A stretch of 64,000 bases of DNA, from positions 9,995,430 through 10,059,429 of the forward strand of contig CM068581.1 in NCBI GenBank assembly GCA_035048485.1. The letters run 5' to 3'. The stretch comes from Pteria penguin. Lineage: Eukaryota; Mollusca; Bivalvia; Pterioida; Pteriidae. The notes under the pieces are model-generated. The model saw only the letters and a list, made by a program, of their open reading frames with translations, was not told the DNA's origin and ran no database searches. The translations under genes were made by a program, and so were the position numbers. The first letter of the stretch is position 1. Each line of letters starts with the position of its first letter. Positions 15,301-30,300 of this stretch are shown here, one piece after another.

Positions 15301-18300
15301 GTTACTGTATGTAGTTGTATATGTAGATCAATAAGCATGATAATAACCTCAACACCACCTATGAAGGATATTTTTGAACAGCCGAACAAATCTGAACTAT
15401 GTACACATACATTTTTTCTGTGTGTGTATATAAGTAAAACAAAACAAAATCAGTTACACATTCTTGAATATACTTACTTCTCTATCTGGTCGAAATAAGT
15501 TGGACTGTGAAAAATACAAACTTGTCTCACTGTCTTCATCTTCTCCAAACAATCCCTGTAAAATAAAAAGTTGTTGTAAATTATCTTATTATCATGGTGG
15601 GAACAATCAATACTTCTGTACAACAGACACTTTACAAATATCTTGCATGGGCATTTTATGTTGCAGCAAGTAAGTTTCTTCATAGTGCTATTAATTTATT
15701 TCTGGATCACTATAAGAATGAATGTGAATCGATAAAATTGAAGGCAGTCGTCATAAAAAGATAATATACATTCATCAAAGATCATGCAATTAATATTTCT
15801 ACATTTGTATTTCATTTGATAAAAAAATACAAACTTGATACTCCAATCAGAAAAAAACTTAAGATTTATATGTAAAACAGTTGTTTTATAAAGGCTGTTT
15901 AAAAATTCTATATTTCTTATTTTTTGTCTGATTTATTCCAAATTACTTTTGTATGTATATTCCCTCAAGAGCCTTGTTGTGGGCTTATTTCACAGCAGCA
16001 ACAAAGCTTTCCAGACTAATGCCTTAAATATAAGTTTCATGGGCATAACTCTTATAAATATAATTATTACCCGTTGTGACCTTGCCTTTTAACGAATTGA
16101 CCCTCAAATCTACAGAAGTGACATATACATTGACCATCTCGCATATCCTGAACAAGGATCAGACCAAGCAGTAACAGTTATAGGAGACTACAGTGGGTTT
16201 CATCATAGTGACATATACATTGACCATCTCGCATATCCTGAACAAGGATCAGACCAAGCAGTAACAGTTATAGGAGACTATAATGGGTTTCATCATAGTG
16301 ACATATACATTGACCATCTCACATATCCTGAACAAGGATCAGACCAAGCAGTAACAGTTATAGGAGACTACAGTGGGTTTCATCATAGTGACATATACAT
16401 TGACCATCTCGCATATCCTGAACAAGGATCAGACCAAGCAGTAACAGTTATAGGAGGCTATAGTGGGTTTCATCATAGTGACATATACATTGACCATCTC
16501 ACATATCCTGAACAAGGATCGGACCAAGCAGTAACAGTTATAGGAGACTATAGTGGGTTTCATCATAGTGACATATACATTGACCATCTCACATATCCTG
16601 AACAAGGATCAGACCAAGCAGTAACAGTTATAGGAGACTACAGTGGGTTTCATCATAGTGACATATACATTGACCATCTCACATATCCTGAACAAGGATC
16701 AGACCAAGCAGTAACAGTTATAGGAGACTATAGTGGGTTTCATCATAGTGACATATACATTGACCATCTCACATATCCTGAACAAGGATCAGACCAAGCA
16801 GTAATAGTTTTAGGAGACTACAGTGGGTTTCATCATAGTGACATATACATTGACCATCTCACATATCCTGAACAAGATCAGGCCAAGCAGTAACAGTTAT
16901 AGGAGACTACAGTGGGTTTCATCATAGTGACATATACATTGACCATCTCACATATCCTGAACAAGGATCAGACCAAGCAGTAACAGTTACAGGAGACTAC
17001 AGTGGGTTTCATCATAGTGACATATACATTGACCATCTCACATATCCTGAACAAGATCAGACCAAGCAGTAACAGTTATAGGAGACTATAGTGGGTTTCA
17101 TCATAGTGACATATACATTGACCATCTCACATATCCTGAACAAGGATCAGACCAAGCAGTAACAGTTATAGGAGACTACAGTGGGTTTCATCATAGTGAC
17201 ATATACATTGATCATCTCACATATCCTGAACAAGATCAGACCAAGCAGTAACAGTTATAGGAGACTATAGTGGGTTTCATCATAGTGACATATACATTGA
17301 CCATCTCACATATCCTGAACAAGGATCAGACCAAGCAGTAACAGTTATAGGAGACTACAGTGGGTTTCATCATAGTGACATATACATTGACCATCTCACA
17401 TATCCTGAACAAGGATCAGACCAAGCAGTAACAGTTATAGGAGACTATAGTGGGTTTCATCATAGTGACATATACATTGACCATCTCACATATCCTGAAC
17501 AAGGATCAGACCAAGCAGTAATAGTTTTAGGAGACTACAGTGGGTTTCATCATAGTGACATATACATTGACCATCTCACATATCCTGAACAAGATCAGAC
17601 CAAGCAGTAACAGTTATAGGAGACTACAGCGGGTTTCATCATAGTGACATATACATTGACCATCTCACATATCCTGAACAAGGATCAGACCAAGCAGTAA
17701 CAGTTACAGGAGACTACAGTGGGTTTCATCATAGTGACATATACATTGACCATCTCACATATCCTGAACAAGATCAGACCAAGCAGTAACAGTTATAGGA
17801 GGCTATAGTGGGTTTCATCATAGTGACATATACATTGACCATCTCACATATCCTGAACAAGGATCAGACCAAGCAGTAACAGTTATAGGAGACTACAGTG
17901 GGTTTCATCATGGGATATACATCATAATATAATCTCAGTATACGATATGTGAACAATAGTCTTTGGTGTGGACACATGTTTATACCTTAGATACGTATAG
18001 TACCACTGCATCACAATCATGATAATCAATTTTCTTTCAATGGTTGATTCAGACTTTAATGCTTATTAACAATTCATGATAATCAATTACAAAATGTAAT
18101 ACTATAATCTGATCCTACCGTTTTCTTTTGTCTTTGTTGACCAAACTGTTGTAGTGGTGGAGGTTGCTGGATTTGGGGTTGTTGTCCAGGTGGTTGAGGG
18201 GGCATTCCACCTAAATTCTTCCTGGATCCTGGAGAAAGGTCTCCTCCTGTTGTTTTACGTCCTATTCCTGGTCTAAACATGAACAATATACATGTATGAG

Positions 18301-21300
18301 TACTTGTTATAAGAGTAAACATTACAATATTCTTCTAAACTTATCTGATATCATATTCACATATATGCTGAAATAAACTAGAACAAGTACTAGAAACAAC
18401 AGTGATTCAAATTTGTCAATGCCAAAGTATGTTTTTGATTTTTTCAATATTACTTATTTACTGAATTATCAGTTCAGCATTTACACATTCACAGATGATC
18501 TGTACTTAATGCTTGTACATGCTAAGGTTTGGGGAATTCGTCATATTATATTTTATGTTTGTGTACTATTCTGACAAAAGACCAGACTGCCTCTGGCTGA
18601 TTGAGTAGTTCTATGTGTTTGTGGTGTCACTGTCTGCTTTCAAAACTTCTTAACCAGACAGACAGGTGGACAAATACAGGAGCAGACAGACGGATGTACA
18701 ATGTGATTCCTTTATACCCAGTTGCAAAAATGTTAAATCAAGTATTAAAAATACTGTCAAAAATGTCAAATGAAGTATTAAAAATACTGTCAAAAATGAA
18801 CAACAATACAACCATAATGAGTTGTGTAACAGCATTTTTAAGCTAGTGACTGCAGAGGACAATAATTACTACTTTCATATGAAGTTATGTCAATGTCAGA
18901 ATCAAATTGAAAATGAAAGTTAAATAGACAGTCTAATGACAGATGGCATGGTATCAAAAGAACTCAGCTTAGTTGGTCTCAAATCAACGAAAACAAATCA
19001 TTATCAATGATAATAGTAAATGTAGTTCAGCAATTTGATGTTCTTTTTATTGCTTACAGTACTCAATAAATGCCTGTAAAATATTCACCTGTAAATTATT
19101 ATAATTAAATAAAGGCAACTCACTACTAATTGTCTTTTATAATCAACATTAATGATGTTTATGCAATAACAAATTAAATGCTAAATAAAATATATGGACA
19201 ATATACACAGTTGTACATCAAATTTTTATGTTATATCTATCAATGCTTGTTCACATACATGTATATGCAACCTATGATAATATGTTCTACAAGAATCCAG
19301 ATTTGTCAAATGTTACACTTATAGAAATGCCAATGGAAAAACTAGAACTTTTTTTTCAAAAGATATACATCATAATGAGAAAACACTGGAAACTGGTCTA
19401 TAAGATAAACTATTTCAATTTACTTTATTAAAGTCAAAACTTTGAAATGTTGAAGAAACTGAACATCTACAAGTTATAGCAGAAATAACCTAAATTACAT
19501 TGGAATAGCTGGTATTTCACAGGAAATCTAAAATTGTTTAAATGGATAGACAAACGCCCTTATCAGGTACATCTAAAATGGAAAGACCAACACCCTTATC
19601 AGGTACATCTCAGATGGATAGACAAACGCCCTTATCAGGTACATCTCAGATGGATAGACCAACACCCTTATCAGGTACATCTCAAATGGATAGACAAACA
19701 CCCTTATCAGGTACATCTCAGATGGATAGACCAACACCCTTATCAGGTACATCTCAAATGGATAGACAAATGCCCCTATCAGGTACATCTCAAATGGATA
19801 GACAAACACCCTTATCAGGTACATCTAAAATGGATAGACAAACACCCTTATCAGGTACATCTCAAATGGACAGACAAATGCCCTTATCAGGTACATCTCA
19901 GATGGAAAGACCAACACCCTTATCAGGTACATCTCAAATGGATAGACAAACGCCCTTATCAGGTACATCTCAAATGGATAGACAAACACCCTTATCAGGT
20001 ACATCTCAAATGGATAGACAAACACTCTTATCAGGTACATCTAAAATGGATAGACAAACACCCTTATCAGGTACATCTCAAATGGATAGATAAACACCCT
20101 TATCAGATACATCTCGAATGAATAGACAAACACTCTCATTAGCTATATCTCAAATGGATAGACAAACATTCTCATCATGTACATGTCAAATAAACAGACA
20201 AACACCCTTATCAGGTACATCTCAAATGGATAGACAACCACCCTTATCAGGAATATCTCAAATGAATAGAACAAAATCCTTATCAAGTACATATCAAATG
20301 GATAGACAAACACTCTCATCAACTATATCTCAAATGGATAGACAAACACTCTCATCAGATACATCTCATATGGATAGACAAACACCCTTATCAGGTACAT
20401 CTAAAATGGATAGACAAACACCCTTATCAGGTACATCTCAGATGGATAGACAAACACCTTTATCAGGTACATCTAAAATGGATAGATAAACACTCTTAGC
20501 AGGTGCATCTCATTGGATAGACCAACACCCTTATCAGGTATATCTTAAATGAATAGACCAACATCCTTATCAAGTACATATCAAATGGATAGACAAACAC
20601 TCTCATCAACTATATCTCAAATGGATAGACAAACACCCTTACCAGGTACATTTCATATAGAGAGACAAACACCCTTATCAGGCATATATCAGATGGATAG
20701 ACCAACACTCTAATCAAGTACATCTCAAATGGATAGACCAACACCTTTATCAGGTACATCTCAAATGGATAGACAAACATCCTTATCAGGTACATCTCAA
20801 ATGGATAGACAAACATTCTTATCAGGTACATCTTATATGGATAGACAAACACCCTTATCAGGTACATCTCAGATGGATAGACATACATCCTTATCAGGTA
20901 CATCTCAAATGGATAGACATACATCCTTATCAAGTACATCTCATATGGATAGACAAATTCCTTTATGAGGTACATCTTAAATGGACAGAAGAGCACCCTT
21001 ATCAGGTACATTTCTTCCTTTACTTCTTTTCGTGGTATTAAGAAAGAAACATGTTCACATCATGACATGTAAACAGAAACTTGCATTAATTTGGTGTTAA
21101 TTTTCACTAAATTTGTAAACAGGTAACAGAATTTATACATGAATTTTGTTTTTATACAAAATTATATGGGTAATACATGTATAACAAATCTAACCAGGCA
21201 ATGCATACTTAAAACATGATTTATAATCTATGACACAATACACCGTAGGACTACTAGGTGTAAATTACTGTGATCTCTAGTAAAATATGTATTTCTAAAA

Positions 21301-24300
21301 TTAAGGAGACTTATATCACAGATATAATACCCTTGTTTATTCATGTGAATGAAGAAAAATCTACTGAATATATATCAAATCCATTTAAATAGCATAATTT
21401 GATTATTGGTTGCCTGCCAGCTAGCTTTATTTGTGGATGGTATCAACTGTACCTTGAGCTGGACATTATAGCAGAACTTGCAAATGATCAAAGAAACATA
21501 ATATAATATACATTCACATGATAAATGTACCATACTAGGGACACATATATCTATTTAGATATATGTGTCCCCAAACATATCCTTTTTATAAACCTATCAT
21601 AGACCATAGACTGACATATTACAATATGGTGCAGCATGTCCATCAAGCTTGTAAAGATACAGACCAAAATGTTTGGCCTAAGACCATCAAACTTGTTACA
21701 CATATTTCTATGAGAAAGAACAATGCCTATAATTTCTCAAGATCAAGGGTCAAGGTCCAACAAAAATATTAATGATAAACCTTATAAACAAAATAAAAAT
21801 TGAACTGCTTGGACTAGTAAAGTCAACAAATATTCTTTTATGACAAGGAACAACACCTGTTTTGGGGGTCAGAGATCACAGATCAAAGTATACACTTAGC
21901 ATTGTTAATGTGAACATTATACACACCAAACCATTTGAGCTAAGACTGACAAATTTAGTACTCATTACTGCTGCTCAGGGGTAAAAAGTTAAGGTCACTT
22001 GCAGAACATTGTTAATAAAACTTGTCCAAAGAAAAAAGACTGTTTGCTTGGTAAAGGCCCCTCAAACTTGGTACATATACTGTTTAAAACAAAAAGACAA
22101 TGCCTAACTCTTTTCTAGTTTAAAAGTCAAAGGAAAATGTCACACACTAAACATTGTTGATAAAGCTTGTAGATATGATTCAGACCAAACCTTTTGGGCA
22201 ACAACTGTCATAATGATTAACAAACCACTGATACAGGTTTAAAGTTTAAAAGTCAAGGTCATATCCTAATCATTGTTGAAAAAACTTGAAAACAAGGTAC
22301 TGACCACATCATTTGGACTAGGAACATCAAACTTGGTACATATACTTCTTATATTAAAAGATTGACGTCAATTGTTTTCCAAGATAAAAGGTCAAGGTCA
22401 CAAACTTAACATTGTTAATGTAGTTTGTTATCATGATAAGACTAAATCATTTAGGTTAGGACCATCAAACACTGTATGCATACTACAACATAATGATGAT
22501 TATTACTTTTCAATGTTAGGGTCAAATGTCAAAGTCAAATGTTAAACATTAATGAGTTATATTTTAAACAAAAATATGCCCAAGCTGTATCTGTGAAATA
22601 TTAATGCCTTGGTGGCAACTTTGTCAGTACATGTTAAAGCTGTTATCTTAAAACTAGGCCAAACTCCAATGTCAAGGTCACAAGGTCAAAATTTGGGTAA
22701 GACAGAAAAGTCTTGTCACAAGGAATACACTTGTGAAATACAAAAGCCACAGTTTATAAATTATAAATGTTAATGAATATTAGTACAATACTTTTACTCT
22801 AAGTAGAAGCTGGCATTCCTGAAATTTAAGTGACGAGTGTATTTAGCAACACTGGCATTGCTCCTGTCTATAATCCTGATGTAAACTTTTCAATCCAATA
22901 ATTTTAGCATTATTTAGAATTGGATCAAGACTTAACTTATTGGAATTACCACAATGTCATGCTATGTTGGACTGACTCTACGAATGTTTCCTGTATATAT
23001 GGCATCAGCCTGATGCATTGCAAAATATATTTATAACTTAACAATGGTCCAACTGAAGCAGTGAAGGATCTTTTACTTGCCATGCCCAGCATGATACGGG
23101 ACCTCAATTTTTAATGTCTTATCTGAAAGACAGCACATGGTGCTCCCATGGCAAACACTGAACACAGGACCTTTCGGTCACAAGACGAGCACCTCATCCA
23201 CACCGGCTTCATGTGTTGTCTGGAGAGAAGGATAGCTGAATAAGAGATCTGATAGGATACACCAGAAATGAATTTAACACAGCAGAAATTTTAGTACTTA
23301 TATAGATTTCATTTCATTTACTTAAGGAAAATCTTATTAGCATTGTATTAGAAAGGTTTCTTATATATATGTGTGCAGCTATGGCATCATCTCCTTACTC
23401 CATGTTCTGTTAGAAAGCTTTGTTGAGCATTATTTCCACAGACCAAGTCCTTCCCTTAGTTGTCAATATCATACCAAAACATAGCACTTGGTCATGTCTA
23501 GGTATGACATTTACAACCATATTCCAGTATACTGTGTACAAGAAAATAATTGCTGTGAGCAAGCACTCAAGGACATGAAAGCTAAATGTACCTCAGAATA
23601 AGCTGATGGACAATAAGCTGTGATGTGTTCTTAAAATATCTCTGATTTCAAGAAATTATTGACTTTAAAGAAATCAGTACAAAGATTCAATTAGCTCAAA
23701 AGAGTAACATTCATTTCTCAAACAGTGAGAGTTGTCACATATTCATCTGTTAAAATTCAGTAAGTGATTTATCAAGTGACATTTACAGATGTAGCTGAAA
23801 AGCAGGTGAAATAAACATGTTCATATCATTGTATAGAAATGACATCTTATTAAAGAACCAGTTCTGTAATTGATTTTGTTTTGCATTATGACCTCACCTC
23901 CAAAAATAAGAAAAAAAATAATGTACAAATCATACTAATGAAAAAATCAATGCCTGAATAATGTTCTCTAATAAGTTGTACATGTAATTGGTCTAAAGCT
24001 AAGATATCTAAACACCATTTCTTTTTAACTATCAGTTTGTTTCATTGGCCATTCCTAAATCTAAGGTCTAAAATCTATAAACTAAAATTATTTAAATAAT
24101 AATGTTTACAAAAGCAACGCCAAGTATGGCATCCCCTTGCACAGCAGCAAATTCCATGGTACTAAATTGACTTTAACATTTAACCTTTCGAGCCCAAAAT
24201 CAATAGGAATCCCCCTCTTATTATACTAAAGCCATATGTGAAGTATGAAGCCAATAGGGTCAAAACAATTATTTCTAGAGAGTCTACAAGATTTTTCTAT

Positions 24301-27300
24301 GCTGAACTCAAGTAACCTTGACTTTTGACCTTTTACCCCAAAATCACAAGGGATCTACCTCTCATTATACTTCAGCTATATGTGAGGTGTGAACCAAATA
24401 GTGCCACAACTGTGACTTCTAGAGTGTCTACAAAGTTTAGCTACAGACACATGCATACATGCATGCACCTACACACAAACGGCACCATTACTATATCCAC
24501 CTGCAACACTGTTGTGAGGGGATAAATAGTTGGTTATCAAGAAATTCTAAAAAAAAAAAACAAAAAAGAAAAATAAACCTAATTGACCCCATGACCCAAA
24601 ATCGATAGGTTCCTCTTCTCATCATCAATGACTGATAAGTGAAGGCTGAAAGTGTTTGGATTAAAACTGTAGTCTGTATTACACCCACAAGGTTTCAAAG
24701 TCAGTTTGCCAATGTTGACCTTGACCTTTGACCAAGTGACCCAAAATTGATAGGGTTCCTTCTCTCATCTTTAGAAACTCACATGTGAAGTTTTAAAGTG
24801 ATCAGGCAAAAACTGTAGTCTATATCATGCCCACAAGTTTTAACAGACAGTTTGCCAATGCTGACCTTGACCTTTGATTCCATGACCCAAAATAGGTTCC
24901 TCTTCTCATCATCAACAAGTAACATTTGAAGTTTTATAAAGTGATTGGGCAAAAACTGTAGTGTGTATCACGTCCACAAGGTTTCACAGACAGTTTGCCA
25001 AAGCTGACCTTGACCTCTGACCCATGACTCAAAATCTATAGGGTTCTTCCTTTTATTATCAACAACTGACATGCAAAGTTTTAAAACGATCGAGCAAAAG
25101 CTGTAGTATGTAACGTGCTCTCACATGGTTTCACAGACGGTTGGCCAATGTTAACCTTGACCTTTGACCCCATACCTGGAAATTAATAGGGATCTTTCTC
25201 TCATCATCAACAAGTGACTTGTGAACTTTTAAAGTGATTGGGCAAATACTGTAGTCTGTAACACAGTCCCATATGGTTTCACAGACAGTTTACCAATGTT
25301 GACCTTGACCTTTGACCCCATTCCTCTCATCATCAACAAGTAATTTTTGAAATTTTAAAGTGATTGGGCAGAAACTGTAGTGTGTATTATGCCCACAAGG
25401 TGAAGAGTCACAGACTCACGCACGTTCACACACACACCACTCAGTCACCCAACCACATGTGAACGGCCACATTACTATACCTCCTTCAACGCTGTTGTTA
25501 GGGGATAATAGAATTCAACTTGAAGGGGGGGGGGGGGGGACTTTTAGCACTCTAGTTTTACTGGTCAAGGACTAAAAATTGAGCAACTTATCTTCACTTC
25601 ATCTAATGTAATAAACATCCTGAATAAAGGTTGCAAAATACAAGTACAAATGAAATAACCAAAGCCTCAATATGCTTCAATAATATATATATATATAAAC
25701 ATAAGCTATACTTTAAAAGATTTTAATTTTCTAATATGCAACAAAATTTGCAACTTTAATTAAATAGGATTTTATTGACTTTGCCTAAATAATATCTTGT
25801 GAATGATATACAAAATTAAGTAAAAGCATGTATTTATAAAACTGTTTGAGCAAAACCATACAGACAGATAGACAGACAGACAAAAACTACATATATAGAT
25901 TAAACAAAGGGATCGCTTGACAGGCCACATATCAAACTTAAAGTCACTGTGACCTGGACCTTAAAGGTAGAATTACATAAAAGATACCAGCTTTTGACAA
26001 AGAATTTTAATTACATGTATTATAATGACTTTTTATTTAGGGTAGAGAGTACTAAAATTATACTTTACAGGTACAATTTTAACTATTTGACACTCAGAAA
26101 TCTGTAAAGAAATGTGCCAAGAGCATGTGTACTTAGTAAGCTACTAAGAAATCAAATTGTTCATAACATATCTGTTTAACTACTTAAATGTTTAAATCAC
26201 AAGATGCCAATGTACAAATTTAAGAATGAATTTTGCTGTTCTGACAAAAAAATGGTTGATGATCGATCCACCTTAAACCTTTGTTACATTTTCAATCACC
26301 AATAATGAAACCTATGAAAAGAAAAGATTATTAAAAATCTGATTAATGAAAAACAACTGTTAACTCTGATAAATCCTTTCCTTGTCCCTGATAAAAGATC
26401 GAATTTCCAAAAACAATCTAATAACGAACATGAGAGAATTCTTAATTCATGTATTTACTGCACATGTAAATGCCATGGCCCTTTTAAGAGCCATTCAAGG
26501 TGAAAATTTGCCAAATACTGTCAAATGCATTGCAAAAAGAAAATATGATTAATATACATCATACACACAATGCCATGTCATATGACATCCTAAGGTATGA
26601 CTATCACACAATGCCATATCATATGACATCCTGACTAAGGTGTGACTATCACACAATGCCACATCCTGACTAAGGTATGACTCTCACACAATGCCATATC
26701 ATATAACATCCTGACTAAGGTATGACTCTCACACAATGCCATATAATATGACATCCTGACTAAGGTATGACTCTCAACTTCACAAAATGAAAAAGAAACA
26801 AAGAACAATGAAACATGCAATGATTCCATGCCATGAACTTGGGCAAAAGCTTCCAAAGCAAAACAAGTAAGGGAACAAAACTGTTATATAGGCAGTCCAT
26901 CAGATGCTACTATATATCTGATTTTTATATGGCTATAAATATGAAAATTTCTGAAATATATAAGTTGTATATATCCCAAAAACATAGTTTCTCTTTATTA
27001 TTCATAAGCACTTTCAGATTTAAAAAAAAAAAGTCAAATCAAAGATTGAATTTTTTCAATTGATAATTTCTAATGGTTATGTTACCAAATCTATGACTGC
27101 ATATATATGTGTGTTTTTTGATGGAATGGGAACTTTTACATTGTACTTACTGGGTATTCCAAGATGCAAATTGGTCAGTTGTAAACCTTCTAAATTAACA
27201 GAAATAGAATCATAATATGTACTCATTATAATAAAGTGTTCCAGTTTATTACATAAAAAGTTTACTAAAACTTGCAATGACATGAACACCTCACTGTCAG

Positions 27301-30300
27301 TTCCCTTTAAATGTGAGTATTGCATCATTTCCTGTTTTCCATGTACAACATTGTAGAAATTTGTTACATTAACTCATATACACATGTAATTATAAAGTTA
27401 CCTGGTATATTTCAAATATGCATAATTATCAGAAAGTCAAATGTATCTTAATATGAAAGGATAAAATGTTGAAAACTAAACTGTCCTTGCTCATCTTCTC
27501 TCCTTCACAAACCATAACTCTTTCATCAATGAACTCACAAGAATGAAAATTTGAACGGACAGACCACCAAACGGACAAGCATCAACAATGTATAAAATGG
27601 TACTGCTGTTCTGTCTGGTCTAAATAAGGCATTGACAGACATCTCAATGTTTTTCATGAAATGAAGCATCCAGAGAGTATTCATTATCATGATTATGGCA
27701 TCTGAAACAATGACTGAAACGATAAAATGTGAACTAACATCTTTCATAACAATCACAGTACCTTAATTTTAATCCTTCTTCTTCTTCCAATATGAAGTGT
27801 ACTCAAAAGTTGAGTGTTATACTTCATGTGGCAGTCAAGATAAAAGCCTCACAGGGCAATATGATACAGTTAAAAAGTTAAAATCTTTGATCCTCATCCT
27901 AAGCTGAAGTGGGCAGCTGGTATGTTGCCCATTGCAGTCTAGTAGTCCTCTAAGGAACATGCTAGCTGATGTCACTGCTGATGGAAGTCTGTTCCATCCC
28001 TGATGGTTCGCAGGAAGAAGGAGAACTGGTGCACAACCTTTTTTGTTGTTGGGATGCGAAAAGTATGTGGCCCCCTTGTCCTGGTGTCTGTCTGGATTAG
28101 GTATTGTTCTGCTGGAATGGCCACTAAATTGTGCTGGATCTTGAATAGCAACAGAAGGCAGATCTTTACTCTTCTGATCTGTAGTGGTTCCCATCCCAGG
28201 GAGTTGACCATGTTGGTGATGCTGCCATCTTTCCTATCTCAGTAGCAAATTGTGCCACTCTACGTTGGACTTTCTCTATCTGGTTGATCTGTCCGCTAGT
28301 GTGAGGTTCCCATATGGAGGCAGCATATTCCAGTGTTGGATGTACAATGGCTTCGTAGGCTCTGACCCGTGCTGCAACCTTTGAGATTTTGCTTTACAAA
28401 GCCTAGAGTCCTATTGGCTTTCCCTGTGATGGCATCAATGTGCTTGTTCCACTTCATGTTGCTGCTGATTGTAACTCCATGCCATGACATCTCTGACAAG
28501 GAACATCCCAACTTAATCTTGATGCCATAACATCTCAGACAAGGAACATCCTAACTTAATCTTGATGCCATAACATCTCTGACAAAGAACATCCTAACTT
28601 AACCTTAATGCCATAACATCTCTGACAAAGAACATCCTAACTTAACCTTAATGCCATAACATCTCTGACAAAGAACATCCTAACTTAATCTTAATGCCAT
28701 AACATCTCTGACAAAGAACATCCTAACTTAATCTTAATGCCATAACATCTCTGACAAAGAACATCCTAACTTAATCTTAATGCCATAACATCTCTGACAA
28801 AGAACATCCTTACATAATCTTAATGCCATAACATCTCCGACAAAGAACATCTTAACTTACTCAACCTCCATCACTCAAAATTTTAACGATGTATGTCTCT
28901 CTTTTCTCAGAATTACTTTTTATATGTACATGTACCTACTTACACAATAACACATCACATATTATTTGAACAGTATCAATTTACAGTTAAAATTCAATAT
29001 AATATGTAAACCTTTTATGAGTGACTGTCATTTGGCAATTTCAAAATCAGATTGTTAACCTCATAAAAGTGGTTTTACATGTAATATGCAAAACCCATAC
29101 ATGCATTTATAATTTTATTTCAATTGCAATTTTTGTAGGTTTCTAGCTACATGTACACAGCCTAAAATCACTATGCAGTCATGGCTGACATAAATGCCAT
29201 GAAATCCTTATATTTCAAGATGATTCTATTTCCATGGATTTTGTGGATCCTGATAACAAACCCAACCACTTACGATAAATGAACAGCATTTTAAGAAAAT
29301 GAATTGAATGTCATATTGTACAAGCAGTACAGATGACAACCATACCAACCATTAACCATACTGGTACAATCCATCAACCATCCATCAACCATATTGTTAC
29401 AATCTATTAACCATCAACCATACCAGTACAATCATCAACCATACAAGTACAATTCATCAACAAGTGAACAGTTGGTCCCAGCAACATTACCATGACTTTA
29501 CTGTAAAATTTTATATTTCATGGGGATTCAATTTTGAATGAATTGCTGATAACAAATTTATACTCCAAATCAAACATGATATACAAAGTATCATTTTCCT
29601 AAAAATGAAGTAAATAATATACAGATGATCCATTCATTAATTATGGAATAATATAACTACATGTATTGTATAATCTGCTATTTACAGACACAATGTATGA
29701 CAAAACCAACAACAGACTACAGTTCTCAAATGATAGCAAATGTTCTTATTAAAACAGATTTTTATGAAATCACATCCAACCCACAAATTTTAATAAATCC
29801 ATTAGAATTGGCCCCTACAGAAATAAAAAATTTCTCTTGAGGCTCATAATCAGATAATGTGACCAGACATAAATGTACTCTGTGAAGTGGAAATAAATTT
29901 ATCCTTTTTTAATGACAAGACTTGTGGATGATAACAGCTCGCTGTCAGGGCAATGTATTCAAAGTCAAGTCCAAGGTAAAGATCAAAAGTTAACCACATG
30001 AAAGCTCTGGTGACAATGAATCGATATGTGAAATCAGTATCTCTAGTGTTTCAAAGAGAAATCCAAGGTAAATGCCCAGACAGTGAGCTATGTTGTCATC
30101 GACAAGTCTAGTTTAATCTAGGCATATGCTTTCTGTAGTAAATAAGTACTTAATTAGCAGGTTCAATTATTCCCAGATAGTGTCCCTATGTGTAAGTGAT
30201 TAAGCTTTCATCACCTCCTGTTTCCATGTTATGATATACATATAACTGAAAAATTGTTGAAAGCTATGTAAAATACCTATCAAATAACTGATCAATTTTA

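Noticed and set aside
19534..20121. 195- and 183-codon open frames on the plus strand
   Set aside because: They are produced by a 36-bp tandem repeat without stops; overlapping frames on both strands are equally open and there is no gene context.
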